Of a stretch of 64,000 nucleotides of DNA, positions 56,394 to 64,000 are shown piece by piece. The position numbers and the translations under genes are program-made. The notes under the pieces are model-generated. The model did not search any database and was not told the DNA's origin. It worked only from the letters and a program-made list of their open reading frames with translations. Position 1 is the stretch's first letter, and every line of letters starts with the position of its first letter. The DNA comes from Selenomonas timonae (lineage in GTDB: Bacteria > Bacillota > Negativicutes > Selenomonadales > Selenomonadaceae): the NCBI RefSeq assembly GCF_014250475.1, contig NZ_CP060204.1, forward strand, positions 1,873,001 to 1,937,000, given 5' to 3'.

Positions 56394-56884
56394 CAATGAT
56401 CTCCCCCATTGCAGCCCGTTCCTGCAAGACATAATTCAGCAAAAGAATTTTGACGCAGCGCCTCATATGCAACAACGGCAACAGCATTGGACAAATTCAG
56501 CGAACGTGCGCCTGCATGCATCGGTATGCGTATCGTATGCTCCTCATTTGCAGCCAACAGAGACTCCGGCAGCCCTGCAGTCTCCTTGCCAAAGACAAGA
56601 AGAGCATCCGATGTATAGCGAATATCGGAGTAGATATGCGCAGACTTCGTCGTACAGAAGTAGAAGGGATGCCCCTCATACTGCCTCTGCACATCCGCAA
56701 ACGAGTCATGATAGTGCACCTTGACAAGATGCCAGTAATCCAGTCCCGCACGCTTCAAATGTCTGTCATCCGTTGAAAAACCGAGCGGGCGTACGAGATG
56801 AAGCTCCATCCCCGTGCCAGCGCATAGGCGTGCAATATTCCCCGTATTGCCGGGAATTTCCGGCTCGACAAGGACGATGTGCAT
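56393..56884 (-). CDS. trmL: tRNA (cytidine/uridine-34-2'-O)-methyltransferase TrmL
   Basis: SPOUT methyltransferase modifying the wobble ribose of certain tRNA-Leu. MHIVLVEPEIPGNTGNIARLC at the start, LVFGKETAGLPESLL and IPMHAGARSLNLSNAVAVVAYEALRQ form the trefoil-knot SAM site. 163 residues, full length. First gene of trmL-murB. Confidence 0.93.
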   Translation of the reverse strand: MHIVLVEPEIPGNTGNIARLCAGTGMELHLVRPLGFSTDDRHLKRAGLDYWHLVKVHYHDSFADVQRQYEGHPFYFCTTKSAHIYSDIRYTSDALLVFGKETAGLPESLLAANEEHTIRIPMHAGARSLNLSNAVAVVAYEALRQNSFAELCLAGTGCNGGDH

Positions 56885-56925
56885 GGATATGAGACCTCAC
56901 TCTCTTCCAGAAATAATGCAACGCC

Positions 56926-56954
56926 ATTATAGCGAATTATGTTCATAAAAACAA
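56926..56954 (-). promoter_or_regulatory. Probable promoter of trmL-murB
   Basis: Minus strand: perfect TATAAT (56926-56931) with a 17-base spacer to TTGTTT (56949-56954). The -35 is weak and is formed by the T-run of the ilvD terminator. Confidence 0.45.
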
Positions 56955-56980
56955 CCCACAGGAGCAGAAACTCCCGTGGG
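56945..56980 (-). terminator. Terminator of ilvD
   Basis: Minus strand: CCCACGGGAG (56971-56980) pairs with CTCCTGTGGG (56955-56964, one G-U), followed by TTGTTTTTAT. Confidence 0.82.
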
Positions 56981-56989
56981 CTGGGCTTC

Positions 56990-58642
56990 TTATTGCAAAA
57001 CAGCGCCCGTATTGGCAGACGTTGTGAGCTTTGCATAGCGCGCAAGGTAGCCCGTATTGATCTTCGGTTCCGGCTGTACCCAGTTCGCACGACGACGCGC
57101 CAGTTCTTCATCGCTGACCTCGAGCTCGAGCTTTCGATTCGGAATGTCGATCAGAATCGTGTCGCCGTCCTCAATGAGCGCAATCGGACCGCCCGACATC
57201 GCCTCAGGCGAGATGTGTCCGACGCAGGCGCCCTGACTCGCGCCGCTGAAGCGCCCGTCCGTGATGAGACCGACCTTCAGCCCCATGCCCGTGATGACCG
57301 CCGTCGGATTCAGCATTTCCTGCATCCCGGGACCGCCCTTCGGGCCTTCATAGCGGATGACGACAACGTCTCCATCATGGATCTTCCCCTCCATAATGGC
57401 GTTGACGCCTTCCTCCTCGGAGTTAAAGCATCTCGCCGTCCCGCGATAGGTGAGCATGTCGTCCGCCACCGCCGATGCCTTGACAACGGCGCAGTCCGGC
57501 GCGAGATTCCCGCGCAGAATGGCAAGACCGCCCTGCGGACGATAGGGATTTTCAACACTGTGGATCACCGTAGAATCCAGAACCTCTGCGTGTGCAATTC
57601 GATCGCGCACTGTTCCCGTAACGGTCAGTGCATCCAGGTGCAGCAGATCCTTCTTCGACAGCTCCTTCATCACCGCCGAGATGCCGCCTGCCTCGTTCAG
57701 ATCCTGCATATGATGCGTTCCCGCAGGGCTCAGCTTCGTGATGTACGGCGTGCGTCTGCTGATCTCATCAAAGAGCGGCGGCGGAAGCTCAATGCCCGCC
57801 TCATGTGCAATCGCCGTGAGATGCAGAACGGTATTGGAAGAGCCGCCAATGCCCATATCTACGGTAATCGCATTCTCGAATGCCTCGCGCGTCATAATAT
57901 CACGCGGACAGATATTTTTCTCAATGAGTTCGATAATGACCGCACCTGCATGCTTGGCAAGCAGGCGGCGCTCCCCCGTATAGGGGGCGGGAATCGTACC
58001 GTTGCCGGGAAGTCCCATGCCGAGCACCTCGGTCAGGGAGTTCATCGTATTTGCCGTGAACAGACCGGAGCAGGAGCCGCAGCTGGGGCAGGCGTGCTCC
58101 TCAATCGCAGTCATTTCACGCGCGTCCATTTTTCCCGCCGCGAACATGCCTGCCGCCTCGAACGCCTGACTGACACTGATGTCACGCCCGCGATGACGCC
58201 CTGCAAGCATGGGGCCACCGCTGACGAGAATGGCGGGAATATTGAGCCGCGCGGCAGCCATGAGCATGCCCGGTACAACCTTGTCGCAGTTCGGGATGAG
58301 GACGAGCCCATCAAATCCTGACGCCATCGTGACGGACTCGATGGAGTCCGCAATCAGTTCGCGGCTCGCAAGGGAGTATTTCATCCCCGTGTGCCCCATG
58401 GCAATGCCGTCGCAGACCCCGATGGACGGGAATTCAATCGGCGTTCCGCCAGCTGCTGCTACACCAAGCTTTACAGCTTCTGCGATCGTATTCAGGTGAA
58501 AGTGCCCCGGAATAATCTCGTTGAACGAATTGCAGACACCAATCAGCGGCTTTCTGAGATCCTCGGAGCCATATCCGTTTGCATGAAAAAGCGAGCGATG
58601 TGCACAGCGTGTCGCTCCCTTTTTTACGACATCACTTCTCAT
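56990..58642 (-). CDS. ilvD: Dihydroxy-acid dehydratase
   Basis: Iron-sulfur dehydratase of valine, isoleucine and leucine synthesis. The cluster cysteines are visible in [18 protein letters not shown] and [17 protein letters not shown]. The C-terminal barrel has [22 protein letters not shown]. 550 residues, full length. The only branched-chain gene in the window, transcribed from its own promoter behind a dyad. Confidence 0.95.
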   Translation of the reverse strand: MRSDVVKKGATRCAHRSLFHANGYGSEDLRKPLIGVCNSFNEIIPGHFHLNTIAEAVKLGVAAAGGTPIEFPSIGVCDGIAMGHTGMKYSLASRELIADSIESVTMASGFDGLVLIPNCDKVVPGMLMAAARLNIPAILVSGGPMLAGRHRGRDISVSQAFEAAGMFAAGKMDAREMTAIEEHACPSCGSCSGLFTANTMNSLTEVLGMGLPGNGTIPAPYTGERRLLAKHAGAVIIELIEKNICPRDIMTREAFENAITVDMGIGGSSNTVLHLTAIAHEAGIELPPPLFDEISRRTPYITKLSPAGTHHMQDLNEAGGISAVMKELSKKDLLHLDALTVTGTVRDRIAHAEVLDSTVIHSVENPYRPQGGLAILRGNLAPDCAVVKASAVADDMLTYRGTARCFNSEEEGVNAIMEGKIHDGDVVVIRYEGPKGGPGMQEMLNPTAVITGMGLKVGLITDGRFSGASQGACVGHISPEAMSGGPIALIEDGDTILIDIPNRKLELEVSDEELARRRANWVQPEPKINTGYLARYAKLTTSANTGAVLQ

Positions 58643-58666
58643 AAAAACTCTCCTAATTCTACTATC

Positions 58667-58695
58667 ATTTATGGAAGCTATGCTCTTCCATAAAT
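58667..58695. promoter_or_regulatory. Perfect dyad in the ilvD leader
   Basis: ATTTATGGAAG (58667-58677) and CTTCCATAAAT (58685-58695) are exact inverted copies seven bases apart, between the ilvD promoter and its start codon. There is no T-run after it. It could be an operator or an mRNA-stabilising hairpin. Confidence 0.6.
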
Positions 58696-58722
58696 AAAAG
58701 ATAACATAAACACATGACAGAG

Positions 58723-58751
58723 ATTTTACCGCATTCTATGTTTTTTTTCAA
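58723..58751 (-). promoter_or_regulatory. Promoter of ilvD
   Basis: Minus strand: TTGAAA (58746-58751), a 17-base spacer and TAAAAT (58723-58728). Confidence 0.7.
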
Positions 58752-58833
58752 TAGCTTATATCAAAGAGCACTGTTCTCACGTGGAATACAATGAGTGAAT
58801 GTGTTATAATCTGATTGCTTCTTTGTATTCCTA

Positions 58834-59370
58834 TTAAAATTCAATCCCTCTCTGAGCCTTGATTCCCTTTTGAAAGGGATGCTTCACAAGCCGCATCTCC
58901 GTGACGAGATCAGCCTGATCGATGAGCTCCTCTGAGGCGTTGCGCCCCGTAAAGATCAGGTGCGTATGCGCGGGACGTGCTGAGAGAAGCTGCGCCAAAT
59001 CATCCGCATGGATGAACCCAAAGGAATATGCGTAGTTGAACTCATCGAGGATGACCATATCCCACGCATCGCTCTGAAGCTCATCCATTGCCATTTGGAG
59101 TAGTTCGACAGCAGCACGGCGATGTTCCTCCTGTGCACCGTCGCCGCGCTGCGAAAACCCAAGCCCTCCCTGCCTAATCTCGATGCAGCCATCTGCAGAT
59201 GAAAGGGCTTCGATTGCGGCGAGTTCGCCATAGTTCCAGCTTCCTTTGATGAATTGCAGGATGAGCACGCGCATATGATTTCCCCATGCACGCAGTGCCA
59301 TGCCAAGAGCTGCAGTTGTCTTTCCCTTCCCTTCACCGGTGTGAACGATGATAAGACCTTTGTTTTCCAT
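58834..59370 (-). CDS. cobO: Corrinoid adenosyltransferase CobO/CobA (copy 2)
   Basis: Second CobA/BtuR-type adenosyltransferase. P-loop HTGEGKGKTT (about 10-19), ILQFIKGSWNYGE, VILDEFNYAYSFG, LIFTGRNASEELIDQADLVTEM and the canonical C-terminus HPFQKGIKAQRGIEF. 178 residues, full length. Monocistronic and divergent from the SGNH gene; ilvD lies downstream with its own promoter. Closer to typical CobO than copy 1. Confidence 0.93.
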   Translation of the reverse strand: MENKGLIIVHTGEGKGKTTAALGMALRAWGNHMRVLILQFIKGSWNYGELAAIEALSSADGCIEIRQGGLGFSQRGDGAQEEHRRAAVELLQMAMDELQSDAWDMVILDEFNYAYSFGFIHADDLAQLLSARPAHTHLIFTGRNASEELIDQADLVTEMRLVKHPFQKGIKAQRGIEF

Positions 59371-59415
59371 ATGAATTCCTCAACTTTCTGAAATACAAAA
59401 TATTTGGGTGAATGT

Positions 59416-61035
59416 ATGAAGCATTATTTCTTTTTCACGGGCATTATTTTTCTCGCCGTCCTCGGCTGTATTTTCCTCATCGAGAAAATGGACGTCCTGC
59501 ACTTGAAACAGATGGACATTGCAGCCGAAGTCCTCGAAGCTGACGGAACGTCCACTCTCGTATGGGAGCGTCTTCCCTATCCCTGCTATTATCGCATTGA
59601 TACCTATATCAAGACAACTGGGGCGATTGCCGAAGAGTCTATCTATGAACACGTAAAGACCGAGTTTAGCACTACGCCCTCCTGCAAGGTCTCCTCCGCT
59701 CCCATTCCATTCTATTATCGCATTACAGCCTATGGAATGTTTGGTGCCGTAACTGCCCCGTCAACACCAATTGCAGCGCCATATTTCATGGCAAAAGCCC
59801 CCATTCCAATCTTTCATTATACGGAAGATCATCCTGCCAGCCTCAAGCCCTTTCTGCTCTGGCACAGCATTCCGAATGCCGTTCTCTATGAGGTTGAACT
59901 TCTCTCCGCACCGCCGGCACAGGATGGCGGCACGACGCCATCACCGACGAATCACCTGACGAGTACGCGCAGCATTTTTACAAACGGCTGGCAGGCTGAT
60001 CTGCGCGCCTATCAGAACTATGAAAAGATATACTGGCGCGTGCGGGCGCTCGGGCTGAAGCTTGAGCCAATCGGAGAATTCTCCCCTGCTGAGGAGCTTT
60101 ATTTGGATAAATCCGCAGATGTTCCAAATCGTCCGATCCCGAATACCTACGATCAGGTAATGAACTTCCATCAGCCCATCTATCCTGTATATCAATGGAT
60201 TCCGTTAAATGGCGTAACACGTTATGAGGTCGAACTGCTGACAGAGCCTCCTGCAAAGGAGCACAATACAGAACCGGATCCAAATCGTGCATGGGCACAG
60301 ACGATCACGGCCGCCAATGCAGTCTATGATGAATATGCGCGTCCCTATGCGGGCACATATTACTGGCGGGTACGAGGTCTGGACGAGGAGGACAATACCA
60401 TTGGAACGTGGTCAGATCTCGCCTCATTCACTGTCGATGCTGTGAATGATCGCATCTATGCAGCGGCGCTCGGGGACAGCATCACGCACGGCGGGGGCGC
60501 TATATCAAGCTCGCCCGCATTCCTCGAATACAGCTATACAACATATCTGCCGTTCGAATGCCTCAATCTCGGACGCAGCGGCGATACGGCACATACAACA
60601 CTGGAGCGTTTTGAGCAGGATGTACTTCCGCTGCACCCGGTGAACCTGTTGATCCTGACCGGATCGAACAGTCTGCGCGCCTATGGTGTCACGGCACAGG
60701 ACATCATTGACGATTTGGATGACCTGCAAAAGAAGTGTCTAAACCACGGCATTCGCCCCATTTTCCTGACTCTCCTGCCGATCAACCCTGAACACATTTC
60801 GCTTGCCTTCCACACCGAGACAGATCCATCATGGAAATGGAAGATGATGGCTGTAAACACCTGGATCAGAACGCAGGAATTCTATGTGGACATGGAGCCA
60901 TATTTCTACGACAAAGAATGGCGTATTCTGGATCCGCTACTCTCCACGGATGGTCTGCATCCCGATATCAACGGAAAGCGGATGATGGCGGAAATCATCA
61001 ATGAGCACCGCGATCTGTTTCGTGAGCTTCCATAA
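59416..61035 (+). CDS. Membrane-anchored SGNH/GDSL hydrolase with FN3-like repeats
   Basis: An N-terminal helix (YFFFTGIIFLAVLGCIFLI, about 4-22) anchors a periplasmic protein. Two to three fibronectin-III-like units follow. Two are clearly duplicated, each with a W-x-x-I-P start, YEVELL and PPA, and IYWRVRALG or YYWRVRGLD. The C-terminal SGNH domain (about 350-539) has GDSIT (Ser nucleophile), LNLGRSGDT, LTGSNSL (block III Asn) and DGLHPD (Asp/His). Likely an esterase acting on an envelope glycan or lipid; substrate unknown. Start ATG 59416; TTG 59404 possible. Confidence 0.8.
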   Translation: MKHYFFFTGIIFLAVLGCIFLIEKMDVLHLKQMDIAAEVLEADGTSTLVWERLPYPCYYRIDTYIKTTGAIAEESIYEHVKTEFSTTPSCKVSSAPIPFYYRITAYGMFGAVTAPSTPIAAPYFMAKAPIPIFHYTEDHPASLKPFLLWHSIPNAVLYEVELLSAPPAQDGGTTPSPTNHLTSTRSIFTNGWQADLRAYQNYEKIYWRVRALGLKLEPIGEFSPAEELYLDKSADVPNRPIPNTYDQVMNFHQPIYPVYQWIPLNGVTRYEVELLTEPPAKEHNTEPDPNRAWAQTITAANAVYDEYARPYAGTYYWRVRGLDEEDNTIGTWSDLASFTVDAVNDRIYAAALGDSITHGGGAISSSPAFLEYSYTTYLPFECLNLGRSGDTAHTTLERFEQDVLPLHPVNLLILTGSNSLRAYGVTAQDIIDDLDDLQKKCLNHGIRPIFLTLLPINPEHISLAFHTETDPSWKWKMMAVNTWIRTQEFYVDMEPYFYDKEWRILDPLLSTDGLHPDINGKRMMAEIINEHRDLFRELP

Positions 61036-61040
61036 GCAGA

Positions 61041-61074
61041 AACAACGCGATTTTTCATCGCGTTGTTTTTTATT
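61041..61074 (+). terminator. Terminator of the SGNH gene
   Basis: AACAACGCGAT (61041-61051) and ATCGCGTTGTT (61057-61067) form a perfect stem with a five-base loop, then TTTTAT. The convergent queA stop codon sits in the T-run. Confidence 0.88.
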
Positions 61075-62098
61075 GCCGTGATTGGATAAGCATGGCATCA
61101 CCAAAGGAAAAGAAGCGATACTTTTCTGCTACAGCCGTGCGATATGCCTCCAGTGTGAACGCACGTCCCGCAAAGGCGCTGATCAGCATAATGAGAGTAG
61201 ACTTCGGAAGATGAAAGTTTGTGATTACAGCGTCTACCACTTTGAACTCATATCCCGGATAGATGAATATATTTGTCCATCCGCTCCCCGCCTCGACAGT
61301 CCCCGTAGATGAGGCTGCGGCTTCCAGTGTACGGATGGACGTTGTGCCGACAGCAACAACACGTCGCCCATCTTTTTTCGCCGAACGAATGAGTTCGGCA
61401 GTATCTGTTGGAACCGAATAAAACTCACTGTGCATCACATGGTCTTCAATGGTATCGACATGAACAGGACGAAATGTGCCAAGCCCGACGTGAAGGGTGA
61501 TAAAGCCAAATTGGATGCCCTTTCTGCGCAGCTCCGCCATCAGTAACTCTGTAAAGTGCAGCCCCGCTGTCGGCGCTGCAGCCGAGCCTTTTACACGGCT
61601 GTAGATCGTCTGATATCGCTCCCGATCCTCCAGTTTCTCATGAATATATGGGGGAAGCGGCATATTGCCCAAGCGATCCAGAATCTCCTCAAAGATGCCG
61701 TCGTAGATAAATCGTACGATACGCCCGCCAAAATCCGTATGAGCGACAATCTCGCAGGACAGTTCTTCGCCAAAGTGGACGACGGAACCGATGCGCATCT
61801 TTTTCCCGGGTTTGACCAATGCCTCCCATCGATCTTTATCCATTTGACGCAGGAGGAAGACCTCGACCTTTCCGCCCGTATCACGCGCTCCGATGAGACG
61901 TGCCGGAATGACGCGCGTATCATTGAAGATCAGCACATCACCCTGCTTCAGAAAGTCTCCAAGCTGAAAAAACCGCCGATGCTCTATCGTATGATTTGAT
62001 GGATCCAATACCATCAGGCGGGAGCTGTCGCGCGGCTCGACAGGCAGCTGAGCGATGCGTTCCTCCGGAAGATCGTAGTCAAAATCAGAAATATCCAT
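61070..62098 (-). CDS. queA: S-adenosylmethionine:tRNA ribosyltransferase-isomerase
   Basis: Adds the ribosyl moiety of SAM to preQ1 in tRNA, making epoxyqueuosine. [27 protein letters not shown] at the N-terminus is characteristic; also [30 protein letters not shown] and [16 protein letters not shown]. 342 residues from ATG 62098, full length. With queH two genes upstream it covers the last two steps of queuosine synthesis. Confidence 0.95.
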   Translation of the reverse strand: MDISDFDYDLPEERIAQLPVEPRDSSRLMVLDPSNHTIEHRRFFQLGDFLKQGDVLIFNDTRVIPARLIGARDTGGKVEVFLLRQMDKDRWEALVKPGKKMRIGSVVHFGEELSCEIVAHTDFGGRIVRFIYDGIFEEILDRLGNMPLPPYIHEKLEDRERYQTIYSRVKGSAAAPTAGLHFTELLMAELRRKGIQFGFITLHVGLGTFRPVHVDTIEDHVMHSEFYSVPTDTAELIRSAKKDGRRVVAVGTTSIRTLEAAASSTGTVEAGSGWTNIFIYPGYEFKVVDAVITNFHLPKSTLIMLISAFAGRAFTLEAYRTAVAEKYRFFSFGDAMLIQSRQ

Positions 62099-62115
62099 GT
62101 AAATAAGCACCTTGC

Positions 62116-63264
62116 CTAGTATAATTTTTCAAGTGTTACGCCGGAATAGTAATAGAGCAGAATGTCCTTGTATCCTTTCCCGCTGTCTGCAAGCGCCTTG
62201 GCGCCCCATTGGGACAGCCCGAGCCCGTGCCCCGATCCGTATCCGCTGAAAACGACTTCTGTCCGACCGGCTCGTATGTCAAAAAGCGTACTGGGCAGAG
62301 AGAACATAGAGCGCAGATCATTGCCCGAGAGACTGATACGCCCCTTCGTTCCAACAAATTCTGCCGCACGCACACGTCCTGACGGTGTTCGGTCTGTGCT
62401 CCCCTTTCCAACGGTCAAAGGAGAAAGTCGTATCTCCTTGAGCATACCGAGATTTTTACCTCCTGCCTCGATTTTCTGCACAAAGGATGCCATGGAGACC
62501 GTACGGCTCCACGGCTGTGTCTGCGTGCGGAGTTCCTTCACGGCGCGCAGATAGGGCACAGAGCTGCCCCATACATGCTCGCTGAACTCTGTCATCCCTC
62601 CTGAATCCGTATGGAAGAGAGCGTCGATGATTGCCCCCTTATAGAAGAGAACCTCGCCGCGCGTGCTGTTGACGGCTTCTGTTGTAGACTGCATTTCAGC
62701 GGACATGCCCTCATAGACCTGACAATGTGCAGTGCTGCAGAGATCAAAGCCCTCCGCGCTGTGACGCTTGCGATTCTTCAGGGCAAAGGTACGCGCTGCG
62801 ACACTCTGAGCACGCAACGCTTCGGCAGACCAGCTTGGAGGCATCTCCTTCGGAACGACGCCATAGAGATAGTCCTCCACAGGCACATTGTTGACGACGA
62901 TCATCCCCTGCTTCTTCAAAAGGGTGATAAATCCGCGGTAGGGCATCCCGTTCACCTTAACAAAACCCGTGGATTCGGGCTGAATCACCAAACGCTCGGC
63001 CTTGAGCTCCTTTTCGTTTGCTAAAAAACGATCCCGCATCATACGAACAGAAAGCTCTTGTCCCTGCGGAATTTTCATCATCGGCTCTTTCTCCGGATCG
63101 TCATAGACGTATAGAGCTCCGTTCGTTGCCGAGAGACGTATTTCCGATACACCCTGACTGAGCCCGATCGTGATTTCAGGCTGCCATGACGCTGCAGCCG
63201 TCATAGGAAGAACTGTAATTGCAGCAAAGAGCACGGAAACACATAGGAAAAGATACCGATTCAT
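62116..63264 (-). CDS. SpoIID/LytB-domain protein
   Basis: Secreted protein with an N-terminal signal peptide ([25 protein letters not shown]). The SpoIID domain (about 125-370) shows [50 protein letters not shown] and the C-terminal [20 protein letters not shown]. SpoIID is a lytic transglycosylase for denuded peptidoglycan in sporulators; homologues occur in non-sporulating Negativicutes. 382 residues. AAGGGGAG precedes the ATG. Probably acts on the cell wall; not evidence of sporulation by itself. Confidence 0.88.
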   Translation of the reverse strand: MNRYLFLCVSVLFAAITVLPMTAAASWQPEITIGLSQGVSEIRLSATNGALYVYDDPEKEPMMKIPQGQELSVRMMRDRFLANEKELKAERLVIQPESTGFVKVNGMPYRGFITLLKKQGMIVVNNVPVEDYLYGVVPKEMPPSWSAEALRAQSVAARTFALKNRKRHSAEGFDLCSTAHCQVYEGMSAEMQSTTEAVNSTRGEVLFYKGAIIDALFHTDSGGMTEFSEHVWGSSVPYLRAVKELRTQTQPWSRTVSMASFVQKIEAGGKNLGMLKEIRLSPLTVGKGSTDRTPSGRVRAAEFVGTKGRISLSGNDLRSMFSLPSTLFDIRAGRTEVVFSGYGSGHGLGLSQWGAKALADSGKGYKDILLYYYSGVTLEKLY

Positions 63265-63285
63265 AGCAAACTCCCCTTCTGACCG

Positions 63286-63882
63286 TTATGCCATTAACCG
63301 CAGACGTTTCTTCTCTTTGTTTTCCTTGCGCTGCAGCTTGCGCAGCGCCCGACTGTACCGCTCCTCTTCGCTGAATACGCAGCCGCAGTAAGATTGGCGA
63401 TAGAGTCCCATCTCCTTGCTGATATCGATTCCCTCCTGCCAGCCGACACGAAAGTCCTCGTAGTAAAATGCAACACCGTATCGCTTCGCAAATTGTTCCG
63501 CAACGGAGCGCATGAGATCATGCTGCTGATAAATGCTGTAAAAGAGCGTAGATGTGAACGTATCAAAGCCGTGTGCTGCAGCATAGCGTGCCGTTTCCTC
63601 CAACCGCCATGTATAGCACATACGGCAGCGGCCTTTGCGCGTCCCCTCCGCCGGCAGCGCCCGTTTCAGGAACTCACGCATTGCATATTCCTCGTCTGCG
63701 ATAAAGGCCATCTGCGAGAGCTCGGCAAATTTCCGTGCATTTTGCAGGCGTTCCTCCCACTCCTGATAGGGGTGGATATTGGGATTGAAGAAGTATCCTG
63801 TGGGCTCGATTCCATCAGAGCGCAATTTTTTTAGAGGATAGCAGGAACATGGTCCGCAGCACATGTGCATGAGCAGATTCAT
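63286..63882 (-). CDS. queH: Epoxyqueuosine reductase QueH
   Basis: Cobalamin-independent reductase converting epoxyqueuosine to queuosine in tRNA. The N-terminal HMCCGPCSC cluster (Cys8, 9, 12, 14), a middle RCRMCYTWRLEET and a C-terminal SYCGCVF give the conserved cysteines for metal and Fe-S binding. 198 residues from ATG 63882, full length. The ribosome site GGAGA lies in the end of ruvB; the start is one base after the ruvB stop. Confidence 0.92.
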   Translation of the reverse strand: MNLLMHMCCGPCSCYPLKKLRSDGIEPTGYFFNPNIHPYQEWEERLQNARKFAELSQMAFIADEEYAMREFLKRALPAEGTRKGRCRMCYTWRLEETARYAAAHGFDTFTSTLFYSIYQQHDLMRSVAEQFAKRYGVAFYYEDFRVGWQEGIDISKEMGLYRQSYCGCVFSEEERYSRALRKLQRKENKEKKRLRLMA

Positions 63883-63883
63883 C

Positions 63884-64000
63884 TCAGAGCAGTTCTCCTT
63901 GTCTGTCGTCGTTTTGTGGAAATGGAATACCCATATGCTCGTATCCGCCGCGCGTGACAATGCGGCCGCGTGCTGTACGTGCGATAAACCCCAGCTGAAT
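63884..64000 (-). CDS. ruvB: Holliday junction helicase RuvB, 3' end only
   Basis: The last 38 codons of a minus-strand gene running off the window edge. The translation begins IQLGFIARTARGRIVTRGGYEHMGI, wait-free match to the winged-helix C-terminus of RuvB (consensus LxQxGFxxRTxRGR...Ax.HxG). It ends with a polar tail and TGA at 63884-63886. The rest of the gene lies outside. Upstream of queH in the same operon, a common ruvAB-que arrangement. Confidence 0.85.
   Translation of the reverse strand: MQLGFIARTARGRIVTRGGYEHMGIPFPQNDDRQGELL

Noticed and set aside
62116-63264. SpoIID homologue as evidence of sporulation
   Set aside because: SpoIID/LytB-domain proteins occur in non-sporulating Negativicutes and no other sporulation gene is in the window.

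Overview
The window is a gene-dense chromosomal segment with no rRNA, tRNA, phage or CRISPR. Gene content, SD-type ribosome sites and consensus TTGACA/TATAAT promoters indicate a member of the Firmicutes. A long-form L27 precursor next to the Prp protease, an HlyD-type exporter subunit, a stand-alone carboxyltransferase subunit of the oxaloacetate decarboxylase/pyruvate carboxylase type, short HisG plus HisZ, and a periplasm-facing SGNH protein all fit an anaerobic, diderm Negativicute, most likely Selenomonas-like. The genus assignment is inference.

Layout. 0-12.2 kb (+): recA-recX, guaA, the L21 leader with rplU-prp-rpmA, obgE-yhbY-proB, an inserted 160-bp MITE-like element, proA, a tiny membrane protein, nadD-yqeK, an LCP cell-wall ligase, rsfS and cvfB. 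12.3-19.7 kb (+): cheV, then the purine operon purE-C-F-M-N-H-D, where purH is only the IMP cyclohydrolase half. 19.7-22 kb: a HAD phosphatase and a MATE exporter on divergent promoters. 22.0-27.4 kb (+): a cobalamin riboswitch with a visible antiterminator/terminator pair controlling a five-gene Nik/Opp-type ABC importer, probably for cobalt or a cobalt chelate. 27.6-30.9 kb (+): a DUF47/PiT phosphate transporter pair and a ThrRS-like nucleoside kinase.

31-48.8 kb is mostly on the minus strand: a carboxyltransferase subunit, the complete hisGDCBHAF-IE operon with a candidate operator, a divergent D-2-hydroxyacid dehydrogenase, a second unit hisR(yerC)-hisZ-HD protein, an orphan HlyD protein, alaS and ftsK. 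48.8-56.9 kb (-): an SAH/SIH recycling pair (mtaD, ahcY), cobO, pnp, rpsO, ribF, murB and trmL. 57-64 kb: ilvD, a second cobO, a plus-strand SGNH hydrolase, and a queuosine group (queA, spoIID-like, queH) following the 3' end of ruvB.

The strongest leads are the B12-riboswitch-controlled Nik/Opp importer (a B12-sensing switch on a transporter class usually assigned to nickel or peptides), the MITE that landed exactly between the proB stop and the proA ribosome site, the HisR/HisZ arrangement with its palindrome, the clean split of purH, and several perfect hairpins with no assigned role.
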